In this document: positions 17,812 through 26,672 of the stretch, piece after piece
How the letters are laid out: each line of letters starts with the position of its first letter
Position numbering within the stretch: the first letter of the stretch is position 1
NCBI GenBank assembly: GCA_900471515.1
Contig: UCFC01000015.1
Span: 124,001-188,000 of the forward strand
Direction of reading: 5' to 3'
Length of the DNA stretch: 64,000 nucleotides
Origin: Hyphomicrobiales bacterium
GTDB lineage: Bacteria; Pseudomonadota; Alphaproteobacteria; Rhizobiales; Rhizobiaceae
Translations under genes and position numbers: made by a program
Notes under the pieces: generated by a model
Told to the model about the DNA's origin: nothing
What the model saw: the letters and a program-made list of their open reading frames with translations, nothing else
Database searches by the model: none

Positions 17812-18075
17812 ATGGTGCTGCGGTTCCACGGTTCGCCGATCCAGGAGGAAGCCTGGATGAAGGGTCACAATGCGCCCGCCATGCGCGCGTCCGTCGAAAG
17901 CGCCCTGCATGCGGCAGCCGATCTCGATGCCGCCGAGATCACCGTTTCCACAATCGCTCCCTACGTCGTTCTCGAAGGGTTCGTGCCGCGATGGGCCGAC
18001 AGCGAGCGGGCGCTGGCAATTGCCGAGGCGATCGTCGGAAGCGGCTACGTGCATTGCCGCATTCTGGTGAGATAA
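17812..18075 (+). CDS. BON-domain protein
   Basis: A protein of 87 residues. The start at 17812 has AGGAACGGTC upstream and gives the MV..FHG.P..EE N-terminus seen in other rhizobial BON proteins; ATG 17857, behind a stronger AGGAGG, is an alternative. The BON fold runs from RASVESALHAAADLDAAEI to VVLEGFVPRWADSERALAIA and IVGSGYVHCRILV. BON domains bind phospholipid or peptidoglycan-linked partners and are common in osmotic and stress proteins. There is no signal peptide. Confidence 0.7.
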   Translation: MVLRFHGSPIQEEAWMKGHNAPAMRASVESALHAAADLDAAEITVSTIAPYVVLEGFVPRWADSERALAIAEAIVGSGYVHCRILVR

Positions 18076-18100
18076 TTCCCGGAAACCGGGGAATTTCCAG

Positions 18101-18126
18101 GGAACCAACTCTGCGTCTTGCGTGTT
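18101..18126 (+). promoter_or_regulatory. Candidate RpoE2 (EcfG) general-stress promoter
   Basis: GGAAC at 18101-18105, 19 bases, then TT at 18125-18126 (in GTT). This matches the Sinorhizobium RpoE2 consensus GGAAC-N18/19-TT. It is 31 bases upstream of the ATG at 18157. Confidence 0.55.
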
Positions 18127-18156
18127 GAAAAGCTGATTTCAATGCTGGAGACAATA

Positions 18157-18420
18157 ATGCAAACGCTTATCCGCCTGTGGGCCGCCGGCCTTCTTCTCGG
18201 CTGCGGCGCCTTTGCCGGTTCCGCCTATGCCTCGCTCGAAGCCGGCATGAACTACTCGGCGCTGCCGAAGGACGAAATCGCCCTGAACGAATATTCCGGC
18301 GCCTCCGTCTGCAAGCCGGCCGAACCGCATTACCTGCCGTCCTTCATCCGCACTGCGGACGGCACAATCATCGGTGTGGGATATATTCAGGTCGAGGATG
18401 AGAATACTTCGGACTGCTGA
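18157..18420 (+). CDS. Small exported protein of unknown function
   Basis: A protein of 87 residues from ATG 18157, which has GGAG seven bases upstream; ATG 18142 and TTG 18118 are less likely. The N-terminus (MQTLIRLWAAGLLLGCGAFA) is a signal peptide, with cleavage probably after GSAYA. The 60-residue mature part includes EYSGASVCKPAEPHYLPSFI and ends GYIQVEDENTSDC; two cysteines could form a disulfide. I recognise no family. The promoter-like site at 18101 suggests induction by general stress. Confidence 0.65.
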   Translation: MQTLIRLWAAGLLLGCGAFAGSAYASLEAGMNYSALPKDEIALNEYSGASVCKPAEPHYLPSFIRTADGTIIGVGYIQVEDENTSDC

Positions 18421-18446
18421 GCGCATGTCTGAAAATTCTTTCGAAC

Positions 18447-18504
18447 GAGGCTCGTCCGCAGTCTCCCGCAGAGGGTGACGAGCCTCTAACCATCATCATG
18501 ATGG
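18447..18504. terminator. Strong hairpins between convergent genes
   Basis: GAGGCTCGTC (18447-18456) and GACGAGCCTC (18477-18486) form a perfect 10-pair stem around a 20-base loop. Directly after it, CCATCAT-C-ATGATGG (18490-18504) is another palindrome. A third imperfect stem, CCCTGC/GCAGGG, lies at 18560-18582. The region separates two genes that converge, so a bidirectional terminator is the simple reading. There is no clear T run, so an RNA or repeat element is possible. Confidence 0.45.
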
Positions 18505-18655
18505 CTGGCGTCGTTCTATTGATGAACGGACGATCGGCGCAATGCTTTTCGGGACAAAGCCCTGCGCGGGCTGCGTGCAGGGTTAAGTGAAAATTAAGCA
18601 TTGCTCCGTTTCGGAACGGATCGGACGTTTATGGCCCGATATCGCCGCCAAAAGA

Positions 18656-18898
18656 TTAATGCACTTTAAGCTTTGCCTCCTCGGCCGCCGCCATGAACTC
18701 CGCGCGGGCTTCCTCGACGCTCTTTCGGCCGTCGAGTGCTGCGCGGCAGGCGCTGCGTGCCTTCAGATATTTCAATCCGCGTGCGGCAGGCCACAGGTCG
18801 CTGAGGCATGCCAGGGCATCGAACGGTCCGTTAACCGTGCGCGCTCCCGCCTCGTCGAAACCCACCTTGATCGGACTATTCCATCGCTCAGTCGCCAT
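18656..18898 (-). CDS. DUF982 domain protein
   Basis: An 80-residue cytoplasmic protein from ATG 18898, with GGAGGAGC upstream. The pattern of tryptophan-proline (SPIKVGFDEAGARTVNGP), LACLSDLWPAARGLKYLKA and a Cys-Arg-Ala-Ala-Leu segment followed by VEEARAEFMAAAEEA matches DUF982, a family largely restricted to rhizobia and relatives. Its function is unknown. An RpoE2-type promoter lies upstream on the same strand. Confidence 0.82.
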   Translation of the reverse strand: MATERWNSPIKVGFDEAGARTVNGPFDALACLSDLWPAARGLKYLKARSACRAALDGRKSVEEARAEFMAAAEEAKLKVH

Positions 18899-18926
18899 CG
18901 ATGCTCCTCCAGCATGTGTCGATAGA

Positions 18927-18952
18927 AACATTGAATGAAGCCTCGGGGTTCC
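18927..18952 (-). promoter_or_regulatory. Candidate RpoE2 (EcfG) promoter for the DUF982 gene
   Basis: On the reverse strand GGAAC (18952-18948), 18 bases, then GTT (18929-18927), that is GGAAC-N19-TT. It is about 29 bases upstream of the DUF982 start. Confidence 0.55.
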
Positions 18953-19049
18953 CTCCGCAAAGACTTCAGGATGCCAATATTCTAGCGAGATTTTTGCCGG
19001 CAGCAATGGCACCAATTGGCGCGGTGGATAGCGACTTTGGAGGAGAAAC

Positions 19050-19124
19050 TGGTGCTGCCGAGTGGGATTGAACCACCGACCTCACCCTTACCAAGGGTGT
19101 GCTCTACCACTGAGCTACGGCAGC
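19050..19124 (-). tRNA. tRNA-Thr (GGT anticodon)
   Basis: The reverse strand folds as a 75-base tRNA: acceptor GCTGCCG pairing with CGGCAGC, D arm AGCTCAGTGGTAGAGC, anticodon stem-loop ACCCTTGGTAAGGGT with GGT in the loop, and T arm GGTGGTTCAATCC. The 3' CCA is encoded (19052-19050). GGT reads the threonine codons ACC and ACU. Confidence 0.96.
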
Positions 19125-19278
19125 AGGACCAGACGCGTGAGGCGCAAGCGCTCAATTCGCGTGAACGGGGCGCCTATTGCCACAGCTTCGGCAGGAGCGC
19201 AAGCCGCAAATTCCAACTTCTCTGGGAATAACGTCCGGACCACTTTTGGAACGGCGCAAATTCGGTTACTTCTGGGGC

Positions 19279-19488
19279 ATGAACGAAGAGACTGAAAAGG
19301 CCCGGCAGAGCCGGAAAGCGGCCATGGAGGCCCAGGCGGCGCTGCGCCGCGAGCGGGCGGCCGAAAAGCTGAGAGAAAATCTTTCACGACGCAAACAGCA
19401 GGTGCGCGCCCGCCGGTCCGGCCAGGCCGACGAGACGGATGGCCTGCCGGCGGCAAAAAAGCCCGCCGCAAAAATGGACGAATCGTAA
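19279..19488 (+). CDS. Small highly charged protein upstream of murA
   Basis: A protein of 69 residues from ATG 19279, rich in Lys, Arg, Glu and Ala, largely predicted as one long helix (RKAAMEAQAALRRERAAEKL) with a basic tail (KKPAAK). It has no signal peptide and no membrane segment. I recognise no function; the position before murA is typical of a conserved rhizobial small gene. The earlier in-frame start at 19177 overlaps low-complexity sequence and is not preferred. Confidence 0.6.
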   Translation: MNEETEKARQSRKAAMEAQAALRRERAAEKLRENLSRRKQQVRARRSGQADETDGLPAAKKPAAKMDES

Positions 19489-19602
19489 TGTTCGCTCCGC
19501 GGCGAATTGAAGCGTCGGGGGATTTGCTCTAAAGAGCCCCACTTCTTGCCTTGCCCACAGGCAAAACTTTTCAGGAAAGGCGGGCCTCGCCCGTAAGTGC
19601 AC

Positions 19603-20895
19603 ATGGATCGTATCAGAATTGTCGGCGGTAATGAGCTCAACGGCATCATTCCGATTTCCGGCGCCAAGAATGCCGCGCTGCCGCTGATGATCGCCTCGCT
19701 TCTGACGAGCGATACGCTGACGCTGGAAAACGTGCCCCATCTTGCCGATGTCGAATTGCTGATGCGCATCCTCGGCAATCACGGGGTCGACGTCGCCGTC
19801 AACGGCCGCCGCGAGCGCCAGGAAGATTCCTACGCCCGCACGATCCATTTCACCTGCCGCACCATCGTCGATACGACCGCGCCTTACGAACTGGTCTCGA
19901 AGATGCGCGCCTCCTTCTGGGTCATCGGCCCGCTTCTGGCGCGCGAAGGCCATTGCCGCGTATCGCTGCCGGGCGGCTGCGCCATCGGCACGCGTCCTGT
20001 CGATCTCTTCATCGAAGGCCTGACCGCGCTCGGTGCGACCATGGAAATCGATGGCGGCTATATCAACGCCAAGGCGCCCGATGGCGGCCTTATCGGCACG
20101 CACTATACGTTCCCGAAGGTATCGGTCGGCGCGACGCATGTCATGATGATGGCGGCCACGCTTGCCCGCGGCACGACCGTCATCGGCAATGCCGCCCGCG
20201 AGCCTGAAGTCGTCGATCTCGCCAACTGCCTCAACGCCATGGGCGCCAAGGTTTCCGGCGCCGGCACCTCGACCATCACGGTCGAAGGCGTCACCTCGCT
20301 CTCCGGCGCGCGTCACCGCGTCCTGCCGGACCGCATCGAAACCGGCACCTACGCCATGGCCGTCGCCATGGCCGGCGGCGACGTCGTGCTCGAAAATACC
20401 GACGTGGCCCTCCTGGAAACGGCGCTGGAAACGCTGCGTCGCGCCGGCGCGGAGATTTCGCCGACCAACAACGGCATGCGCATCAAGCGCAACGGGGCCG
20501 GCATCAGCCCGGTCGATATCGTCACCGATCCCTTCCCCGGCTTCCCGACCGACCTGCAGGCGCAGTTCATGGCGTTGATGACGCGCTCGTCCGGCATCTC
20601 GCATGTCACCGAAACCATCTTCGAGAACCGCTTCATGCATGTGCAGGAGCTTGCCCGCCTCGGCGCGAAGATCTCGCTGTCGGGCCAGACGGCCAGGATC
20701 GAGGGTGTCCAGCGGCTGAAGGGCGCCCCTGTCATGGCGACCGATCTGCGCGCCTCCGTTTCCCTCGTCATCGCCGGCCTTGCCGCCGAGGGCGAAACCA
20801 CGGTTTCCCGCGTCTATCACCTCGATCGCGGCTTCGAGCGGCTGGAAGAAAAGCTGACCCGCTGCGGCGCCATCGTCGAGCGCGTCAGCGAGTGA
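19603..20895 (+). CDS. murA: UDP-N-acetylglucosamine 1-carboxyvinyltransferase (MurA)
   Basis: A 430-residue enzyme, the normal length. It transfers enolpyruvate from PEP to UDP-GlcNAc, the first committed step of peptidoglycan synthesis. [10 protein letters not shown] with Lys22 and Asn23, and the catalytic loop [14 protein letters not shown] with Cys126 (the fosfomycin target in most bacteria), are intact. ATG 19603 is used because a GTG six bases earlier would add only two residues. It is followed at once by a hairpin terminator that starts in the stop codon, so it is a separate unit from the downstream operon. Confidence 0.97.
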   Translation: MDRIRIVGGNELNGIIPISGAKNAALPLMIASLLTSDTLTLENVPHLADVELLMRILGNHGVDVAVNGRRERQEDSYARTIHFTCRTIVDTTAPYELVSKMRASFWVIGPLLAREGHCRVSLPGGCAIGTRPVDLFIEGLTALGATMEIDGGYINAKAPDGGLIGTHYTFPKVSVGATHVMMMAATLARGTTVIGNAAREPEVVDLANCLNAMGAKVSGAGTSTITVEGVTSLSGARHRVLPDRIETGTYAMAVAMAGGDVVLENTDVALLETALETLRRAGAEISPTNNGMRIKRNGAGISPVDIVTDPFPGFPTDLQAQFMALMTRSSGISHVTETIFENRFMHVQELARLGAKISLSGQTARIEGVQRLKGAPVMATDLRASVSLVIAGLAAEGETTVSRVYHLDRGFERLEEKLTRCGAIVERVSE

Positions 20896-20920
20896 TAAAG
20901 GGCGTCCATACGCCCTTTAT
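20895..20920 (+). terminator. Terminator of murA
   Basis: ATAAAGGGCGT-CCAT-ACGCCCTTTAT is a perfect 11-pair stem with a four-base loop. Its first base is the last base of the murA stop codon. The lower stem is A/T, as in intrinsic terminators. Confidence 0.8.
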
Positions 20921-21008
20921 CCCGGTTGCGTATTTGCCCTGAGCATCTTATTTCCCTTGTCTGACAGATCGCCGCAGTCGCGGCCGAAGGACATGGGATA
21001 GAGGCCGG

Positions 21009-21446
21009 ATGGCAGACCTGAAGCTTGTTGCGCTCGATAGTGAGGACCTTGCGGTCATTTCCGCGCATACGCAGGACAGCGTCTTCAAGGTGGCCGATAT
21101 CGACTGGTCGCCGCGCGACAAGCAGTTTGCGCTCGCCGCCAACCGTTTCGTCTGGGAAGAGGCGGTCCGCAAGCGCAAGGGTTTCGAGCGCCACCGCGCC
21201 GCCCTCGTCTTCAAGCGTGTCCTCTCCGTCCGCTCGATCGGCATCGACCGCGCGCGGCGCGACGACGTGCTGTCGCTGCTGGCGCTGCGTTTCGAGCAGA
21301 AGGGCGAGGGTCCGGAAGGCACGCTCGAACTCTCGCTGTCGGGCACGGCCTCGATCGTCCTCGATGTCGAATGCATCGAAGTCCAGCTTGCCGATATCGG
21401 CGGCGCCTGGGAAACCGGCTCGAAGCCGCGCCATCCCGGCACCTGA
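21009..21446 (+). CDS. DUF2948 family protein
   Basis: A 145-residue cytoplasmic protein, beginning MADLKLVALDSEDLAVISAH and containing ALVFKRVLSVRSIGIDR and VECIEVQLADIGGAWETGSKP, the hallmarks of DUF2948. The family is confined mainly to Alphaproteobacteria and nearly always precedes hisD. Its role is unknown. It opens the operon hisD-UPF0262-phosphatase, with 35 bases to the hisD start. Confidence 0.88.
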   Translation: MADLKLVALDSEDLAVISAHTQDSVFKVADIDWSPRDKQFALAANRFVWEEAVRKRKGFERHRAALVFKRVLSVRSIGIDRARRDDVLSLLALRFEQKGEGPEGTLELSLSGTASIVLDVECIEVQLADIGGAWETGSKPRHPGT

Positions 21447-21481
21447 GCGCAACAGTTTCGAGTAGAGAAGGAATTCCGGCC

Positions 21482-22780
21482 TTGGCAATCTGGCTCAATC
21501 AGGCATCCGATGGTTTCGAGCAGCGTTTCGCCGCCTTCCTGACCACCAAGCGCGAGGTCTCCGAAGACGTCAACGCCGTGGTGCGCGCCATCATCGATGA
21601 CGTGCGCGCCCGCGGCGACGTTGCTCTCGCCGAATATTCGAAGAAGTTCGACGGTATCGACTACGCCACCGTGCCGATGCGCGTGAGCGAGGAGGAGATC
21701 GAAAACGCCGTCGAGGTCGTGCCGTCGGAAGTGCTCGGCGCCCTGAAGGTTGCGGCGGTTCGTATCGAAGCCCATCACAGCCGCCAGATGCCCAAGGACG
21801 ATATCTACGAAGATGCCATGGGCGTCGGCCTCGGCTCGCGCTGGACGGCGATCGAAGCCGTCGGCCTCTATGTACCCGGCGGTACGGCAAGCTATCCGAG
21901 CTCGGTCCTGATGAATGCCGTGCCGGCGAAGGTCGCCGGCGTCGAGCGCATCGTCATCGCCGTGCCGGCAACCGGCGGCTCGGTCAACCCGGCCGTTCTG
22001 GCAGCCGCAAAACTTGCCGGCGTCGATGAGATCTACCGCGTCGGCGGCGCGCAGGCGATTGCCGCCCTTGCCTATGGCACGGAAACGATCGCGCCGGTCG
22101 CCAAAATCACCGGCCCGGGCAATGCCTATGTCGCCGCCGCCAAGCGCCAGGTCTTCGGCACGGTCGGCATCGACATGATCGCCGGCCCATCCGAGGTTCT
22201 CGTCATTGCCGACAAGGACAACAATCCCGATTGGGTTGCCGCCGATCTGCTCGCACAGGCCGAGCATGACGAAAGCGCCCAGGCGATCCTGATCACCGAT
22301 AACGAGGAATTCGGCAAGGCGGTCGAAGCCGCCGTCGAGCGGCAGTTGAAGACGCTGAACCGCGCGCAGACCGCAGCCGCCAGCTGGCGCGATTTCGGCG
22401 CTATCATCCTCGTCTCCGACCTGAAGGATGCCGTTCCGCTCGCAAACCGCATCGCGGCCGAGCACCTGGAACTTGCCGTCGCCCATCCCGACGCCTTCGT
22501 GGAGAAGATCCGCAATGCCGGCGCGATCTTCATCGGCGCCCATACGCCGGAAGTGATCGGCGATTATGTCGGCGGTTCCAACCATGTGCTGCCGACGGCG
22601 CGGTCTGCCCGCTTCTCTTCCGGCCTTTCGGTCCTCGATTTCGTCAAGCGCACCTCGATCCTGCGGCTCGGTCCCCAGCAGCTGCGCGATCTCGGCCCGG
22701 CGGCAATCGCGCTTGCCGTTTCCGAAGGTCTCGACGCCCATGCGCGATCGGTCGCGATCCGCCTGAACCTCGAAAGGTGA
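21482..22780 (+). CDS. hisD: Histidinol dehydrogenase
   Basis: A protein of 432 residues starting at TTG 21482, preceded by GAGAAGGAA; no ATG gives the conserved N-terminus [13 protein letters not shown]. HisD oxidises L-histidinol to histidine in two NAD-dependent steps with a zinc cofactor. Conserved segments are [47 protein letters not shown] and [12 protein letters not shown] with the metal-binding Gln/His pair, and the C-terminal SGLSVLDF. Length matches other HisD. The TTG start could limit translation. Confidence 0.96.
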   Translation: MAIWLNQASDGFEQRFAAFLTTKREVSEDVNAVVRAIIDDVRARGDVALAEYSKKFDGIDYATVPMRVSEEEIENAVEVVPSEVLGALKVAAVRIEAHHSRQMPKDDIYEDAMGVGLGSRWTAIEAVGLYVPGGTASYPSSVLMNAVPAKVAGVERIVIAVPATGGSVNPAVLAAAKLAGVDEIYRVGGAQAIAALAYGTETIAPVAKITGPGNAYVAAAKRQVFGTVGIDMIAGPSEVLVIADKDNNPDWVAADLLAQAEHDESAQAILITDNEEFGKAVEAAVERQLKTLNRAQTAAASWRDFGAIILVSDLKDAVPLANRIAAEHLELAVAHPDAFVEKIRNAGAIFIGAHTPEVIGDYVGGSNHVLPTARSARFSSGLSVLDFVKRTSILRLGPQQLRDLGPAAIALAVSEGLDAHARSVAIRLNLER

Positions 22781-22784
22781 GGGA

Positions 22785-23258
22785 ATGGCGAAGGACGACT
22801 TTCGGCTCTGCGACGTTGTCCTTGACGATACGATCGGCCGTTCGACACCCGATGTCGAACACGAGCGCGCGGTCGCGATCTTCGATCTGATCGAGGAGAA
22901 TTCGTTTGCGCCGTCAGGCCATGCCGGCGGACCTTACCGGCTGAACATCTCGCTCGTCGATTCCAAGCTGGTCTTTGCGATCAGCACGGAAAAAGGCGAG
23001 GATGTCGCAACCCATATCCTGTCGCTGACGCCCTTCCGGCGGATCGTGAAAGACTATTTCATGATCTGCGAAAGCTATTACGAGGCGATCCGCTCCGCCT
23101 CGCCGAGCCGCATCGAGGCGATCGACATGGGACGGCGCGGCATTCACAACGAGGGATCGCAGACCCTGAAGGACCGGCTTTCCGGCAAGATCGACGTCGA
23201 TTTCGACACGGCCCGGCGTCTCTTCACGCTGGTCTGCGTTCTCTACTGGCGCGGATGA
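22785..23258 (+). CDS. UPF0262 family protein
   Basis: A 157-residue cytoplasmic protein with the family's N-terminal [20 protein letters not shown], central [19 protein letters not shown] and C-terminal [17 protein letters not shown]. It occurs with hisD and infA in Rhizobiales, but no function has been assigned that I know of. It starts four bases after the hisD stop and overlaps the next gene by ATGA, so it is translationally coupled. Confidence 0.9.
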   Translation: MAKDDFRLCDVVLDDTIGRSTPDVEHERAVAIFDLIEENSFAPSGHAGGPYRLNISLVDSKLVFAISTEKGEDVATHILSLTPFRRIVKDYFMICESYYEAIRSASPSRIEAIDMGRRGIHNEGSQTLKDRLSGKIDVDFDTARRLFTLVCVLYWRG

Positions 23259-23740
23259 CGGCGATGGAGCCGCACGTCGAAACGGAAGATGGAAAGCGGC
23301 CGGGCGCCATCCTCTTCATGTGCGGGCTGAACGTCATCCGTTCGCCGATGGCCGAGGCGATCGCCCGTAGCATTCTGCCCGCCAATACCTATATAAAGTC
23401 GGCCGGCGTTCGCGCCGGCGAACGCGATCCCTTCGTCGATGTCGTGCTGGAGGAAATCGGCCTTTCGCTCGGCCGCCGCCAGCCGCAGACGCTGGAAGAG
23501 CTGGAGGACGACTATTTCGACCTCATCATCACGCTCTCGCCGCAGGCCCATCACGCGGCGCTCGAACTGACCCGCTCCAGCGCTGTCGAGGTCGTCTACT
23601 GGCCGACCATGGACCCGACGGTGGCGACCGGAACGCGCGAGCAGATATTGGACAGCTATCGCGAAGTTCGCGATCACCTGGCCGGCCTCATAGAAAGCCG
23701 GCTACTCAAGCGAAATGGCATCGCCGCGCAATCGGCGTGA
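23255..23740 (+). CDS. Low-molecular-weight protein tyrosine phosphatase-like protein
   Basis: A protein of 161 residues. The phosphate-binding loop CX5RS is present as [14 protein letters not shown], with Cys23 and Arg29, although the inner residues differ from the usual CxGNxCRS. The later DPTVATG gives a candidate general-acid Asp. This fold includes LMW phosphotyrosine phosphatases and arsenate reductases; there is no sign of the extra redox cysteines of arsenate reductase. It overlaps the UPF0262 stop by four bases and is the last gene before a 120-base gap to infA. Confidence 0.8.
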   Translation: MTAMEPHVETEDGKRPGAILFMCGLNVIRSPMAEAIARSILPANTYIKSAGVRAGERDPFVDVVLEEIGLSLGRRQPQTLEELEDDYFDLIITLSPQAHHAALELTRSSAVEVVYWPTMDPTVATGTREQILDSYREVRDHLAGLIESRLLKRNGIAAQSA

Positions 23741-23813
23741 AACAAAAATCGGAAAGCCCGATCTACGAGGTTCACAAATCCCCGTTGATTGTGTAGTTTC
23801 CGCGCAAATTTTC

Positions 23814-23832
23814 AGGCGTCCTGCGCCTTTTT
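23814..23832 (+). terminator. Weak terminator-like hairpin before infA
   Basis: AGGCG-TCCTG-CGCCT followed by TTTT, 29 bases before infA. A five-pair stem is weak, so it may only attenuate read-through from the hisD operon. Confidence 0.35.
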
Positions 23833-23860
23833 ACCCAACACACAGGAAGAAAACCCTTAT

Positions 23861-24079
23861 ATGCCGAAAGAAGAAGTCCTCGAATTCCCGGGTATCGTGA
23901 CCGAACTTCTGCCGAATGCGACATTCCGCGTGAAGCTCGAAAACGAACATGAGATCATCGCCCACACCGCCGGCCGCATGCGCAAGAATCGCATCCGCGT
24001 TCTCGCCGGCGACAAGGTTCTGGTCGAAATGACGCCCTACGACCTGACGAAGGGCCGCATCACCTACCGCTTCAAGTAA
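23861..24079 (+). CDS. infA: Translation initiation factor IF-1
   Basis: A 72-residue protein, exactly the usual IF-1 length, with the S1/OB-fold core [38 protein letters not shown] and [20 protein letters not shown]-1 sits in the ribosomal A site and helps IF-2 and IF-3 select the initiator tRNA. The start at 23861 follows AGGAAG. A 7-pair hairpin (GAAGCTC-GCAT-GAGCTTC, 24091-24108) separates it from maf. Confidence 0.98.
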   Translation: MPKEEVLEFPGIVTELLPNATFRVKLENEHEIIAHTAGRMRKNRIRVLAGDKVLVEMTPYDLTKGRITYRFK

Positions 24080-24137
24080 GCCTGGTGTGCGAAGCTCGCA
24101 TGAGCTTCCGCTCCCGCCTGCCGATGGTCGAGGTTCC

Positions 24138-24758
24138 ATGGCGCTGAAATACAAGCTCATTCTGGCCTCGGGCTCGCCCCGCCGCGTCGACCTGCTCAAT
24201 CAGGCCGGCATCGAGCCGTCGCGGTTGATGCCGATGGATATCGACGAGGCGCCGAAGAAGTCGGAACACCCGCGCTCGCTCGCCCGCCGTCTGTCGGGCG
24301 AAAAGGCCGAAGCCGCACTTGCCGCCATCAAGGGCGACATCACCTGGAAGGGCAGCTATATCCTGTCCGCCGATACGGTGGTCGCTGTCGGCCGCCGCAT
24401 TCTCGGCAAGGCCGAATTTGCCGACGAGGCATCCAATTCCCTGCACCTGCTCTCCGGCCGCAACCATGTGGTCTATACCGGCATCTGCCTGATCACGCCC
24501 GACCGCAAGGTGCGCCAGAAGATCGTCGAGACCAAGGTGCGCTTCAAGCGGCTGTCGAGCTTCGAGATCGAAAATTACATCGCGTCCGGCCAGTGGCGCG
24601 GCAAGGCGGGTGCCTACGGCATCCAGGGGCTTGCCGGCACCTTCGTGCAGAAAATGGTGGGGTCCTACACCAATGTCGTAGGTCTGCCGCTTTATGAAAC
24701 CATCCTGCTTCTGACCGGCGAGGGCTTCGATGTCCACAGCCGTTGGCCCGAGGGCTGA
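24138..24758 (+). CDS. maf: Maf-like nucleoside triphosphate pyrophosphatase
   Basis: A protein of 206 residues from ATG 24138. [19 protein letters not shown] is the Maf signature; [18 protein letters not shown] and [17 protein letters not shown] hold the catalytic Asp and the substrate-binding loop. Maf proteins hydrolyse dTTP, UTP or modified nucleotides to monophosphates and pyrophosphate, and are linked to septum control. It lies between infA and yacG, the usual rhizobial order. Confidence 0.93.
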   Translation: MALKYKLILASGSPRRVDLLNQAGIEPSRLMPMDIDEAPKKSEHPRSLARRLSGEKAEAALAAIKGDITWKGSYILSADTVVAVGRRILGKAEFADEASNSLHLLSGRNHVVYTGICLITPDRKVRQKIVETKVRFKRLSSFEIENYIASGQWRGKAGAYGIQGLAGTFVQKMVGSYTNVVGLPLYETILLLTGEGFDVHSRWPEG

Positions 24759-24880
24759 TCTCCCGCCGGAGCGCCGAATGTCCGTTCGGGGGCAGGAGGC
24801 ATGCTCTGCCGTTTTGAATCTACGCATCAGGTTTTCCGAAAACCGTTCCGATTTTCGGACCGATGCCTTCGGAGGAAACC

Positions 24881-25093
24881 ATGTCTGACGAAACGAAGAC
24901 CGGCGGCAAGGTCGAGCCGCTGCGCAAGACGCGTCCCTGCCCGGAATGCGGCAAACCGTCGAACCGCGAACACTATCCCTTCTGCTCCAACCGCTGCCGC
25001 GAGGTGGACCTGTCGCGTTGGCTGTCGGGTTCCTACGCCATTCCCGTGGCCGACGACGAGACGAAGGCGGACTATCCGGATGAGGAAAACTAG
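24881..25093 (+). CDS. yacG: DNA gyrase inhibitor YacG
   Basis: A 70-residue zinc protein. The four-cysteine zinc site is CPECGK (Cys20, Cys23) and CSNRC (Cys35, Cys39), followed by [14 protein letters not shown], the conserved helix of YacG. In E. coli it binds GyrB and inhibits gyrase. The start at 24881 has GGAGGAAACC directly upstream. It is the last protein gene of the housekeeping block before tRNA-Phe. Confidence 0.93.
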   Translation: MSDETKTGGKVEPLRKTRPCPECGKPSNREHYPFCSNRCREVDLSRWLSGSYAIPVADDETKADYPDEEN

Positions 25094-25270
25094 GTTCTCC
25101 ACCGCGAAGCCCTTATTTTTCCTCGCAAATCGCCAAAATCCGGAGGACCGTCAAAAAACTATCATTTGATGCTTGCCATGGGCGAACAAGATGCTATAAC
25201 CCCGCTCGCTTCCGGGGCGCACCAAGGCCCCGACATTCCAGAGCGGGATGATCGTCAGGAAGCATGGTTA

Positions 25271-25346
25271 GCCCAGGTAGCTCAGTTGGTAGAGCAGCGG
25301 ATTGAAAATCCGCGTGTCACTGGTTCGATTCCGGTCCTGGGCACCA
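25271..25346 (+). tRNA. tRNA-Phe (GAA anticodon)
   Basis: A 76-base tRNA with acceptor GCCCAGG/CCTGGGC, D arm AGCTCAGTTGGTAGAGC, anticodon stem-loop GCGGATTGAAAATCCGC with GAA in the loop, T arm GTGTCACTGGTTCGATTCC and an encoded CCA (25344-25346). It decodes UUC and UUU. Confidence 0.97.
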
Positions 25347-25415
25347 CTTATTTCCATCCGAAATTTCATGCGTTTCGACCGCTCGGCGATCGGCCAAGCC
25401 ACGCGGCGCAATTGT

Positions 25416-25649
25416 TCAAACGGAAATGTCGCGCGGTTCTTCGACCGGCCGGAACTCCGGCGGGGGAGAAAAGGGCGGGGGGCCGAGATCGAAGCTCGAG
25501 AACCAGCCCGGCGGTCCGTATCCGGCCTCGTCCTTCAGATCCGGCGGCGGAAACAGTCCGGCAAACTTCGCGCAGGAGATCAGCGCGCCGAAAAACAGCG
25601 TGAGGACGAGAGCGACTTTCCTGGCTCGGGCGACATCATCTTTTTGCAT
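25416..25649 (-). CDS. Small single-pass membrane protein, unknown
   Basis: A possible 77-residue protein: one hydrophobic segment near the N-terminus (VALVLTLFFGALISCAKFAG) and a proline-rich C-terminal tail (GPPPFSPPPEFRPVEE). The reading direction is not certain, because the opposite strand is also open. The ribosome site is weak (GCAGGC). It fits a small inner-membrane protein but no family is recognised. Confidence 0.4.
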   Translation of the reverse strand: MQKDDVARARKVALVLTLFFGALISCAKFAGLFPPPDLKDEAGYGPPGWFSSFDLGPPPFSPPPEFRPVEEPRDISV

Positions 25650-25810
25650 CTGTTTGCCTGCTGGTAACGATATCTAACCAGTTGATACGAAATCGTGTCA
25701 GGAAATTGTTCGAAACGAACATGTGATGGCCGCCGGGCCTCGCGGCGCCGCATCCCGTCGAGCCTCTGTCGCCGGAGCCGCAATTTTCCGCCCCGATCGC
25801 TCCGGCGGGC

Positions 25811-25835
25811 GGAACCTCTCGCGACCATTTCCGTT
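25811..25835 (+). promoter_or_regulatory. Candidate RpoE2 (EcfG) promoter for the first ku gene
   Basis: GGAAC (25811-25815), 17 bases, then GTT (25833-25835), that is GGAAC-N18-TT. The ku ATG at 25844 is only nine bases after, so the transcript leader would be very short; AGGG lies directly before the ATG. Confidence 0.6.
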
Positions 25836-25843
25836 TAGGGCAG

Positions 25844-26650
25844 ATGGCCCGGCAAACGTTCTGGAAAGGTTATCTCAAGCTTTCCCTTGTCACCGCGTCC
25901 GTATCGCTGACGCCGGCGACGACGGAGCAGAGCAAGGTGCGGTTCCACGTCCTGAACCGCGCAACGAAAAACCGCGTCGAAAGCCGCTATGTCGACAGCG
26001 TCACGCATAGGCCTGTTTCCGAGAAGGATCAGGTGAAGGGCTATCCGCGCGGCGAGGACGACTATGTCCTGCTCGAAGACGAGGAGATCGAGGAAGTGGG
26101 GCTGGAAAGCACACGCACCATCGATATCGACAGCTTCGTGCCGCGTGGCTCGATCGACTGGATCTGGTACGACAAGCCGCATTTCCTGGCGCCGGAAGAC
26201 AAGGTCGGCACCGAAGCCTTTTGCGTCATCCGCGAGGCGATGCGGGCCAATGACGTCGTCGGCATCGCCCGGCTGGTGCTCTACCGGCGCGAGCGCGCCG
26301 TACTGCTCGAGCCGCAGGGCAAGGGCATTGTCCTGTGGACCCTGCATTATGGCGACGAAGTGCGCGAACCGGCGGGCCAACTCGACATGAAGGCCAAGGT
26401 CGACAGCGAGTTGCTGGCCCTGATGAAGAAGCTGGTCAGGGAGGAAACCAGGGAATGGGACCCTTCGATGGTGCAGGATCCGGTGCAGAAACGGCTGAAG
26501 GCGCTGATCCGCGGCAAGGAAAAGAGCCTCAGAAAGGCTGCCCCCGCGCGTAAACCCGCGCCGGTCAAATCGACGGGCAATGTCATCAACATCATGGATG
26601 CGCTGAAGAAGAGCTTGGCCACCGAAAGCGGGCGAGGGAAGTCGCGGTGA
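25844..26650 (+). CDS. Ku protein (non-homologous end joining)
   Basis: A 268-residue bacterial Ku. The core has FHVLNRATKNRVESRYVDS, VKGYPRGEDDYVLLEDEEIE and the DNA-ring strands (TIDIDSFVPRGSIDWIWYDKPHFLAPED). The C-terminus is lysine/arginine-rich (KSLRKAAPARKPAP) with an end NVINIMDALKKSLA that resembles the LigD-contacting tail. Ku dimers bind double-strand ends and recruit LigD. It is separated from the convergent ligD by only 22 bases and has its own stress-type promoter. In Sinorhizobium meliloti paralogous Ku proteins can form a heterodimer. Confidence 0.93.
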   Translation: MARQTFWKGYLKLSLVTASVSLTPATTEQSKVRFHVLNRATKNRVESRYVDSVTHRPVSEKDQVKGYPRGEDDYVLLEDEEIEEVGLESTRTIDIDSFVPRGSIDWIWYDKPHFLAPEDKVGTEAFCVIREAMRANDVVGIARLVLYRRERAVLLEPQGKGIVLWTLHYGDEVREPAGQLDMKAKVDSELLALMKKLVREETREWDPSMVQDPVQKRLKALIRGKEKSLRKAAPARKPAPVKSTGNVINIMDALKKSLATESGRGKSR

Positions 26651-26672
26651 TCTTCTTGCCAATGCCGCGCCG

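Noticed and set aside
19050..25346. tRNA-Thr and tRNA-Phe as integration sites of a mobile element
   Set aside because: No integrase gene or repeated tRNA 3' end is seen; the genes between are conserved housekeeping genes.
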